Below, piece after piece: positions 27,101 through 34,116 of a DNA stretch of 64,000 bases. Each line of letters starts with the position of its first letter. The first letter of the stretch is position 1. The stretch is from Streptomyces vinaceus (GTDB taxonomy: Bacteria; Actinomycetota; Actinomycetes; Streptomycetales; Streptomycetaceae). Position numbers and translations under genes: made by a program. The DNA lies in NCBI RefSeq assembly GCF_008704935.1, contig NZ_CP023692.1, forward strand, positions 7,355,501-7,419,500, read 5' to 3'. A model generated the notes under the pieces. That model was not told where the DNA came from. It did not search any database and saw only the letters and a list, made by a program, of their open reading frames with translations.

Positions 27101-28226
27101 GCGCCGTCACCGCGCCCACGGCCGCGGTCCCGGACGGCGCCGCGGCCCCGCTCCCGCCCGCGGACCGTGCCCCGCTCCCGCCCGCGGACGCTGCCCCTCC
27201 CTCGGAGCGGGCCGTACGGTACATCTCCCGGAGCAGGCGCAGGGTGTCGAGCCCCGCCGTGCCGTCGGCGGCCATGGTGTGCCGGGGGTCGCGGACGGCG
27301 GCGGCGAAGTCGGCGATCTGCCGGCGGTGCGAGATGCCGTAGTAGCCGATTCCGGCGGGCGGGGGTGAGACCTGCCCGCGCACCGTGCCGGCCGCCGCGC
27401 GCAGCGCGTCTCCGCCCTCGGCCAGGTGCAGCGTGCCGGGGTGGTCCAGGTCGAAGAGGACCGAGCCGTCGGTGCCGACGAGTTCGATGCGCGTGCGCCA
27501 GGTGATGCTGCTCGCGACCGTGACCTGGTACGTCACCAACGCGCCCTGCGGGCCCCGCAGGACGGCCGCCAGGGTGTCCTCCGTCTCCATGCCGCCACGG
27601 GGAGCCGTGTGCCCGGTGGCGGCGCCGACCACGGAGAGGCCGCCGGTCAGCCAGCGCGTCACGTCGAGTGCGTGGTAGCCCTGGTTCACCAGGGCGGAGC
27701 CGCCCTCGCCGGCGAAGGTGCCGCGCCAGTAGCTCTCGGCGTAGTACGCGTCGTCGCGACCGCACTGGAGGCTGACGGTGCCGGACACGAGGCGTCCGAG
27801 CAGGCCTTCGGCGATCCAGTCGCGCACGGCGGTGACGACCGGGTCGTAGCGGTGCTGGGAGACGACCGACAGGACGCGGCCGGCGCGTTCGGCGAGGGCC
27901 GTCAGGGCGGCGCCGTCCTCGACGGTCATGGCCAGCGGCTTCTCCACCAGGACGTGCTTGCCCGCGGTGAGCGCAGCGGCGACCAGTTCGTAGTGTCCGG
28001 CGTGGTCGACGGCGACGGAGACGCTGTCGACCTCGGGGTCCGCCAAGACCTCGCGCACGTCCGAGGTCACCCGTGGGAGTCCGTACTCCCGGGCCAGGGC
28101 GCGCGCCCGGGCCAGGTCGCGGTCGCAGGCCCAGCGCAGTTCGGCGTCCGGCAGCGCGGTGAATCCGTCGACGTGGTTGGGGGCTACGCGGCCGCAGCCC
28201 ACCACGGCATGGACAAGGGGTTTCAC
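27093..28226 (-). CDS. Gfo/Idh/MocA oxidoreductase, LigC-like position
   Basis: A 377-residue NAD(P)-dependent dehydrogenase. It has an N-terminal Rossmann motif (HAVVGCGRVAPNHVDGF), the family signature VLVEKPLAMT near residue 95, and HRRQIADF in the C-terminal domain. The last 35 residues are a low-complexity Gly/Ala/Ser tail. LigC, which oxidises the LigAB ring-cleavage product to a pyrone, belongs to the same family, and gene order supports that analogy. GAGGAG precedes GTG 28226. It is the first gene of the minus-strand operon. Confidence 0.8.
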   Translation of the reverse strand: MKPLVHAVVGCGRVAPNHVDGFTALPDAELRWACDRDLARARALAREYGLPRVTSDVREVLADPEVDSVSVAVDHAGHYELVAAALTAGKHVLVEKPLAMTVEDGAALTALAERAGRVLSVVSQHRYDPVVTAVRDWIAEGLLGRLVSGTVSLQCGRDDAYYAESYWRGTFAGEGGSALVNQGYHALDVTRWLTGGLSVVGAATGHTAPRGGMETEDTLAAVLRGPQGALVTYQVTVASSITWRTRIELVGTDGSVLFDLDHPGTLHLAEGGDALRAAAGTVRGQVSPPPAGIGYYGISHRRQIADFAAAVRDPRHTMAADGTAGLDTLRLLREMYRTARSEGGAASAGGSGARSAGGSGAAAPSGTAAVGAVTARG

Positions 28227-28553
28227 GGAGAACTCCTCGGGTCTCGCGGTTGCCCGCCGGACGGCAGCGCGAATGAAGGGAAAAGGCGCGCGGCGGGCTC
28301 TCGACTTCAGTCAATGTCACGCGACTTGTGAATGTCAATGCGTGGACACTTCTCCCGGTCATTCACGAAGGCCAGTTAGTGACTAGGTTAGTGACTGTGC
28401 TTGACAAGTAGTCATGAAGCGGCTTGACTCTGCCTCGCCCGGCGTTGGGGCGCCGCCTCGCCGGCCGCCCCGGGGAGCTCCCTCAGCGGATCCCCGCCGG
28501 CTGATACGCACCCGACCCACGAGCCGCCCCGTCGCGGCAGACCGGAGGACGTC
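28227..28553. other. Divergent promoter region in the cluster
   Basis: About 327 nt between the LigC-like gene (minus) and the transketolase run (plus). It carries an AT-richer part (28310-28380) and the repeated TTAGTGACT motif listed separately. No gene is seen. Confidence 0.6.
28376..28430 (+). promoter_or_regulatory. Cluster promoter 2, repeated TTAGTGACT motif
   Basis: TTAGTGACT occurs twice (28376-28384 and 28388-28396, 12 bp apart), followed by TTGACA (28401-28406). TGACTCT comes 18 bp farther on. Arrangement and sequence match promoters 1 and 3. It should drive the 15-gene run and may also affect the divergent Lig-like operon. Confidence 0.65.
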
Positions 28554-29369
28554 GTGCTCCACCCGGACGAACTGGCCCGGCGTGCCCGGCAGCGGGTCGT
28601 CGAACTGGCCGCACGCAAGGCGGTCCACCTCGGCGCCGCACTGTCCATGACCGACCTGCTCGCCGTCCTCTACACCCGAGGCCTGCGCTACCGCCCGGAC
28701 CGGCCCGACTGGCCCGACCGGGATCTGCTCGTCCTCAGCAAGGGCCACGGGGCCTACGGCCTGTACGCGGTCCTCGCCGAACTCGGCGTCATCGAGGCCG
28801 ATCTGGCCACCCTGCCCGGCCATCCCTCCGACTCCGTGCCCGGTGTCGAAGCCGCGACCGGCGCCCTCGGCCACGGACTGTCCCTCGGCTGCGGCATGGC
28901 CCTCGGCGCGCGACTGGCCGGCCGGGACCAGCGGGTCGTCGTCGTGACCGGCGACGGCGAGCTCGACGAAGGAAGCAACTGGGAGGCCGCGCAGTTCGCC
29001 GCGCACCACCGCCTCGGCAACCTCGTCGCCGTCGTGGACCGCAACCGGCTCCAGCAGGAGGGGGACACCGAGAACGTGAACGCACTCGAACCGCTCGCCG
29101 ACAAGTGGCGGGCCTTCGGCTGGCGCGTCGCCGAGGCCGACGGGCACGACACGGCCGCGATCACCGACGCCCTGGCCGGACTCCGCTCCGGCGACGGCCC
29201 CGCGGTACTGATCGCGCACACCGTCAAGGGCAAGGGCGTCCCCTTCGCCGAGGGCGATCCCGCCTGGCACATGGGCTCGTTGGACGCGCAGCAGCTCCGG
29301 ACGGCCCTCGCCGCCCTCGCCGCACCCGCCGTCCCCGCCCTGGCGGCCGCCCGAGGTGGCCGGACATGA
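28554..29369 (+). CDS. Transketolase-like subunit, N-terminal (TPP) half
   Basis: A 271-residue protein equal to the TPP-binding half of transketolase. Motifs are LSKGHGAYGLYAVL, GALGHGLSLGCGMALG and the TPP/Mg motif VTGDGELDEGSNWEA ending in VVDRN. Its partner half is the next gene (4-nt overlap). Split transketolases in secondary metabolism move two-carbon ketol units. GGAGG precedes GTG 28554. First gene of the long plus-strand operon. Confidence 0.9.
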   Translation: MLHPDELARRARQRVVELAARKAVHLGAALSMTDLLAVLYTRGLRYRPDRPDWPDRDLLVLSKGHGAYGLYAVLAELGVIEADLATLPGHPSDSVPGVEAATGALGHGLSLGCGMALGARLAGRDQRVVVVTGDGELDEGSNWEAAQFAAHHRLGNLVAVVDRNRLQQEGDTENVNALEPLADKWRAFGWRVAEADGHDTAAITDALAGLRSGDGPAVLIAHTVKGKGVPFAEGDPAWHMGSLDAQQLRTALAALAAPAVPALAAARGGRT

Positions 29370-30313
29370 CCACCACTGCACCGCCCACCATGCGCACCGC
29401 ACTCGCCGCCGCACTCGCCGAGGCGGTGGACGCGGACCCCTCCCTGATCACCCTGGGCGCCGACGGACAGGCCCTGTTCCAGGGCGTCATGGCCCGCCAC
29501 CCGCGCCGCTACCTCGACGTCGGCATCGCCGAGGCCAACCTCGTCGGGGTCGCCGCCGGACTCGCCCGCAGCGGACTGCGCCCCGTCGCCGCCGCCATGG
29601 CCCCGTTCCTCGTCCGCCGCGCCTACGAACAGCTGCGCCTCGACGTGTGCGTGCCCGCACTGCCCGTCGTCCTGCTCGGCGTCGGCGGGGGACTGGGCTA
29701 CGGACCCCTCGGCCCCACCCACCACGCCACCGACGACATCACGCTCATGTCGGCGCTGCCCCACATGAGCGTGTACTGCCCCGCCGACGCCGCCGACGCC
29801 GTGTCCGTCCTGCGCAGCGCGCTGTCGTCGGGCGGTCCCGCGTACGTACGGCTCTCCGCGCGCCAGGACCCGCCGCTGCCCGCCGCGGCGTCCGACGGCG
29901 ACCCGGGCACACCCCGGCTGCTGCGCGACGGCGACGACGTCCTGCTGCTCGCCACCGGCCGCTGCGTGGCCGAGGCCCTCACCGCGGCCGACGCCCTCGC
30001 CGCCGACGGAGTGGACGCCGCCGTGGCCTCCGTGACCACCCTGCACCCCTTCCCCGCAGACGCCGTCCGCGCCCTGACCAGCCGCCGGGCGCTCGTCGTC
30101 ACCGCCGCGGAGTCCCTGGGCCCCGGCGGCCTGGGGGACCGCACCGCACTGACCCTCGGCCGCGAAGGCCCCCCGTTGGTGCGCCTGGAGACCGACCACC
30201 GCTACCCGCCGGTCGCCTCCCACGAAGACCTTCTCCACTTCTACGGCGTGGACAGCCGCGGCATCCGGTCCGCCGTGCTCGGCCGGTTCACCAGGAACAC
30301 GAGGAAAGCGTGA
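29366..30313 (+). CDS. Transketolase-like subunit, C-terminal (pyrimidine) half
   Basis: A 315-residue partner of the preceding gene. It has the pyrimidine-binding domain (YLDVGIAEANLVGVAAGLAR, the catalytic Glu in GIAEAN; PTHHATDDI) and the C-terminal transketolase domain (DVLLLATGRCVAEALTAADA). Together they should form one active heterotetramer. ATG 29366 overlaps the upstream TGA. Substrates are unknown. Confidence 0.9.
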   Translation: MTTTAPPTMRTALAAALAEAVDADPSLITLGADGQALFQGVMARHPRRYLDVGIAEANLVGVAAGLARSGLRPVAAAMAPFLVRRAYEQLRLDVCVPALPVVLLGVGGGLGYGPLGPTHHATDDITLMSALPHMSVYCPADAADAVSVLRSALSSGGPAYVRLSARQDPPLPAAASDGDPGTPRLLRDGDDVLLLATGRCVAEALTAADALAADGVDAAVASVTTLHPFPADAVRALTSRRALVVTAAESLGPGGLGDRTALTLGREGPPLVRLETDHRYPPVASHEDLLHFYGVDSRGIRSAVLGRFTRNTRKA

Positions 30314-31572
30314 CGATGAGGATCCTCTCCAGCGCCCAGGCCTGCGGATTCGGGCCCGTCTCCAAGCTGGTCGCCATCACCCCCCTGCTCGCCGGCAGCC
30401 GCGTCGACTTCGTCGGCCAAGGCGTCGCACTCGACTTCGCCCGGCGCCACAGCCACCGCTTCCACCGCATCACCGAAGGCGACACCAGCCGGCACGAGGA
30501 CCTCGCACAGGGCCTCGCCGACGCCGACCTCGTGGTCAGCGTCATGGACGCCGAGCTCGTCTTCCGCGCGGTGCGCGCCGGCCGCCCCGTACTCTTCTTC
30601 GACAGCCTCCTCGGCTTCTGGCTGACCGACCGCAGCTTCGAGGAACTGGCGGCGCGCGCGCAGCTCGTCCGCTGGGCCGACCACGACACCGCCCGCTACG
30701 TCTTCGACACCCTCGCCCCGCACGAGCGCATCCTGCTGGCGCACCTCCTCGCCCGCCGGTCCTACGCGCAGAACTTCCCCGGGGTCCCCGCGCGCATCGC
30801 CGCCCTGGCCGCGACGGGCGCCGACCACATCGAGCTGTGCGGTCCCATCGTCGACCGGGGCGCCCTGGAAGGCGCACTCACCCAACCGCCCCCGGAGCGG
30901 CCCGCCGGCCTGCTGATCAACCTCGGCGGCTTCCAGAACTTCTTCCTGGACTACGAGTCTCACAACGCCTACCTCGACCTCGTGCGCCGCTGGGTCTCCG
31001 AACTGGCCGTGGCCCGGCCCGAACTCGGCCGCATCCTGGTCTGCGGCGGAGCGTTCCGCCGGGGCGTCACCGAGACCCACGGCGACGTCGAGGTCGAGTA
31101 CGCCTTCCTGCCCCAGACGGAATTCCTGCGCCAGCTCGCCCACGCCCCGCTCTACGCCGTCCCGCCGAGCCTCACCTCGCTGCACGAGTCCGTCATCCTG
31201 CGCCGGCTCCCGCTGCTGCTCCCCGAGCAGCACTACGGACACATCGCCAACCTCAGGGCCCTGCGCGGCACCGTCGCCGGCGACATCGCGGCCAGCCTCA
31301 CCGACCTCGGCAGCAGGTTCATCGTCCCCGAGGACGACCTGGAGGGCACCAAGGCCCTCGACCGGCTCACCCGCGAGCTGCTCACGGACGAGTCCGGCTA
31401 CCGCCGGCTCGCCGACCACCTGGACACACGCCTGACCGCCTACCAGGAGCTGACGCAAGAGGAGCGCGGCGCCGCCGTCGACGAACTCGGAGCGCTGCTC
31501 GGCGGCCCCGCGCTCGCCGAACTCCTGGACCTCGTCGACCTCACCCCCGCCACCGCCGGGAGCACCGCATGA
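30310..31572 (+). CDS. GT-B-fold-like protein of unknown function
   Basis: About 420 residues. The N-terminal half has a Rossmann-like pattern (GFGPVSKLVAITPLLAGSRV, DLVVSVMDAELVFRAVRAGR) and the C-terminal half ends in a donor-site-like region (PPSLTSLHESVILRRLPLLL, PEQHYGHIANL). This resembles MurG/macrolide-type glycosyltransferases without a clear family match. GTG 30310 overlaps the previous stop (GTGA); ATG 30316 is an alternative. It lies between transketolase and kinase-like genes, so a sugar-related role is plausible. Confidence 0.55.
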   Translation: MTMRILSSAQACGFGPVSKLVAITPLLAGSRVDFVGQGVALDFARRHSHRFHRITEGDTSRHEDLAQGLADADLVVSVMDAELVFRAVRAGRPVLFFDSLLGFWLTDRSFEELAARAQLVRWADHDTARYVFDTLAPHERILLAHLLARRSYAQNFPGVPARIAALAATGADHIELCGPIVDRGALEGALTQPPPERPAGLLINLGGFQNFFLDYESHNAYLDLVRRWVSELAVARPELGRILVCGGAFRRGVTETHGDVEVEYAFLPQTEFLRQLAHAPLYAVPPSLTSLHESVILRRLPLLLPEQHYGHIANLRALRGTVAGDIAASLTDLGSRFIVPEDDLEGTKALDRLTRELLTDESGYRRLADHLDTRLTAYQELTQEERGAAVDELGALLGGPALAELLDLVDLTPATAGSTA

Positions 31573-32603
31573 CCAGCACCCCCGCCCCGCCCCCGCCCGC
31601 CCCCGCGGACCTCGCCGACCTGACCGAACGCAGCGTCGACACCGACGAGGTGGCCCGGCTGATGCTCGCCGCCCACCTGGAACGCACCGGCACCCCCGAG
31701 CCCGGTCCCGACCGCGTGCGCTCGGCCACCTGGACACCGGCCGGCGCCCGCAAGGTCCGCCGCCGCACCTTCGTCCGGCTCGACATCGACGGCGCGCCCG
31801 TCGCCGTCGCCAAGGTCCCGCTGTCCGTCACCGATCCCAAACTCGCCCGGGAGCTGGAGGTCCTGCGCGGCTTCCCCGCCCCCGCCCCCCTCGGCAGCCC
31901 CGTGCCGCTGGACGCCCTGTGCGGCGGGTTCACCATGACCCACCTGCCCGGCGTCGACCTGCCGACCGCCGTCGCGGGCACCGACGGGCCCGCCGCCCTG
32001 TGGCAGGTGCTGCGCCCCGCCGTCGAACGGGTGGCCGAACTGCACCTGTCCGGCGGAACGTCCGGCCGGGTGACCACCGCGGACCAGGCCCTGGAGACGG
32101 CCGCCGCGTACGTCCGCGAACCCGAGTTCGGAGTACGGCACGCCGACGAGGCGCTGCGCACGGCCCTGCTCGCACCCACCCACGGCGACCTGGGCCCGTG
32201 GAACGTGCGCTACGACGCCCGTGACGGCTCCGCCCGGGTGCTGGACTTCGAGGACTACCGTGCCACCGGCATCGCCGCCATGGACGTCGTGAACCTGCTC
32301 GTCACGACGGCCCTGCCGGTCTTCCCGGACTACCCGGAACACGGCTTCGACTGGCTCTACGACCAGGTCTTCGCCTCCGACCACTGGTTCCGGTCCGTAC
32401 TGGGGCAGGGACTGGACCACTACGCCGCACTGACCGGGCAGCACCCCGGCCGCGTCCTCGACCTGCTGCCCTTCACCTGCCAGTGGCTCATCGAGCGCAT
32501 CGAGGCCGAAGGCCGGGACACCAGCGGGCTCTTCTACCGCACCTTCGTCGAGCGCTACCTGGAGCGGCGCCCCACGGACCACCACGGGAGCAGCCATGTC
32601 TGA
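31569..32603 (+). CDS. Aminoglycoside-phosphotransferase-like kinase
   Basis: A 344-residue kinase-fold protein. The catalytic loop is THGDLGPWNVRY and the metal-binding motif is VLDFEDY (usual IDFxD/E). Such proteins phosphorylate small alcohols (homoserine, choline, sugars, antibiotics). Here it may phosphorylate an intermediate or the product. ATG 31569 overlaps the upstream stop (ATGA), and the 3' end overlaps the next gene by 8 nt, showing tight coupling. Confidence 0.8.
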   Translation: MTSTPAPPPPAPADLADLTERSVDTDEVARLMLAAHLERTGTPEPGPDRVRSATWTPAGARKVRRRTFVRLDIDGAPVAVAKVPLSVTDPKLARELEVLRGFPAPAPLGSPVPLDALCGGFTMTHLPGVDLPTAVAGTDGPAALWQVLRPAVERVAELHLSGGTSGRVTTADQALETAAAYVREPEFGVRHADEALRTALLAPTHGDLGPWNVRYDARDGSARVLDFEDYRATGIAAMDVVNLLVTTALPVFPDYPEHGFDWLYDQVFASDHWFRSVLGQGLDHYAALTGQHPGRVLDLLPFTCQWLIERIEAEGRDTSGLFYRTFVERYLERRPTDHHGSSHV

Positions 32604-34116
32604 GCAGACCCGCACCACGCCCGCGGACACGGTCGTCATCGGCGGCGGCCCCGCCGGACTGTTCGCCGCGCTCACCCTGGTCCGGGCGGGCCGGCGCGTC
32701 GTCCTCCTCGAAGCGGGCGGCGACATGACCGAGAGCCTGTGCCCCCGGCTCGTGGCCCGCATGAAGGGGCGCACGGTCCGCGACGCGGAGAAGTTCCGCC
32801 TGCAGTGCGCGCGCTGCACCTGCCTCACCGGACTCGGCGGCGCGGCGTTCCACTTCGACACCAACCTCGGGTACATCTCCTCGCTCACCCGCTCCAAGAT
32901 CGAGACGGCGCCCGACGGGACGGTCCGCTCCTACAGCGGCCTGGAGCGCGCCCTCGGCTCCTTCGACCGCGCCCAGGACCTCATATCCGAGGCGTACCGC
33001 ATCCTCTACGAGCTGGGCCTGCCGCCCGCCGGACCGGCGCACGAGGCCGACGGAGCCCTCCTCGGCGACGGCACCGTCTTCCAGCACGTCGACACGGCGT
33101 ACTCGCAGAGCGTCACCGTGGACGACTCCCTCGTCGTCATCGCCCGGCTCAGGGCCGAACTGGAAGACGGCGGCGGCAGCGTCCTGCTGCGCCACCGGGC
33201 CACCGATGTCGAGCCGCTGACCGGGGGCGGCTTCCACGTCCGCGCCGACACCCCCGACGGGCCCGCCGTGTTCCGCGCCGCCGACGTCATCGTCGGGGTC
33301 GGCAAGCTCGGCCTGCCCTGGGTGCGGGACCTCGCCGGACGGATCGGCGTACGCCACCGGCCCAGCAGCCGCGTCGACCTGGGCGTGCGACTGGAGGCGG
33401 CCCGCGAGGACCTCGCACCCCTGCTGGACGGCTGCCACAACCCCAAACTGTCGTTCCTCAACGAAGAGGGCCACTCGGTCCGGACGTTCTGCGTGTGCGA
33501 AGGCGGTCGCGTCATGCAGTACGGCTTCCTCGACGCCGTCGCGCTCGACGGGCAGCACTGCCTGAACCAGCCCACCACCAAGTCCAACCTCGGCATCCTC
33601 ACCACCGTCGACCTGCCCGAAGGAACCGACGGTACCGAACACGCCGCCGCCTTCGCCCGGCGCGTCGCCGCCCACGGCTCCGGCAGGCCCGTCGTCAGCA
33701 CCGTCGACGAACTGGCCGGACGGCCCGCCCCGGACGGGCCGCTCGCCACCAGCCTCATCAACTACCACCACGGCGACCTGCGCGACTGCCTGCCCGCCTC
33801 CACCGTCCGCGACGTCCTCGCCATGGTCGACCGGCTCAACACCCTCCACCCGGGGCTCGTTCCCGGCACGGCCACGGTCGCGGCGCCCGTCGTCGAACGC
33901 CTCTTCCCCGACCTGGACCTCTCCGACGACCTGGAGTCCTCCGTCCCCGGCCTGTACTTCGTCGGCGACAGTTCCTCGAAGATCATCGGCATCACGTACG
34001 GCGCCGCCACCGGCATGGCCGCGGCCCGCTCCGTCCTGCGGCGCCGGGGCGCCACACCACCTGCGGCCGGCCCGGCCACGGCCATGACCCCGGCCGCGAG
34101 CGGGGGACCCCGATGA
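32596..34116 (+). CDS. FAD-dependent dehydrogenase, COG2509-like
   Basis: A 506-residue flavoprotein. N-terminal FAD motif is DTVVIGGGPAGLFAALTLVR. The Cys-rich stretch ESLCPRL then CARCTCLTGLGGAAFHFD matches the CxxC...GxGG region of COG2509 proteins. The C-terminal FAD motif is GLYFVGDSSSKIIGITYGAA. Substrate unknown. GGGAGCAG precedes ATG 32596. It directly precedes the NRPS gene and may dehydrogenate a carrier-bound or free precursor. Confidence 0.75.
   Translation: MSEQTRTTPADTVVIGGGPAGLFAALTLVRAGRRVVLLEAGGDMTESLCPRLVARMKGRTVRDAEKFRLQCARCTCLTGLGGAAFHFDTNLGYISSLTRSKIETAPDGTVRSYSGLERALGSFDRAQDLISEAYRILYELGLPPAGPAHEADGALLGDGTVFQHVDTAYSQSVTVDDSLVVIARLRAELEDGGGSVLLRHRATDVEPLTGGGFHVRADTPDGPAVFRAADVIVGVGKLGLPWVRDLAGRIGVRHRPSSRVDLGVRLEAAREDLAPLLDGCHNPKLSFLNEEGHSVRTFCVCEGGRVMQYGFLDAVALDGQHCLNQPTTKSNLGILTTVDLPEGTDGTEHAAAFARRVAAHGSGRPVVSTVDELAGRPAPDGPLATSLINYHHGDLRDCLPASTVRDVLAMVDRLNTLHPGLVPGTATVAAPVVERLFPDLDLSDDLESSVPGLYFVGDSSSKIIGITYGAATGMAAARSVLRRRGATPPAAGPATAMTPAASGGPR

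Noticed and set aside
25859..30313. AHBA (aminoshikimate) starter pathway because of split transketolase and Gfo/Idh gene
   Set aside because: No AHBA synthase, aminoDAHP synthase, aminodehydroquinate synthase or kanosamine-type genes are present; the Gfo/Idh gene pairs with LigA/LigB-like genes.
32739..34112. N-terminal extension of the NRPS frame
   Set aside because: Overlaps the FAD dehydrogenase gene completely and is Arg/Pro-rich; the ATG at 34113 overlaps the upstream stop.
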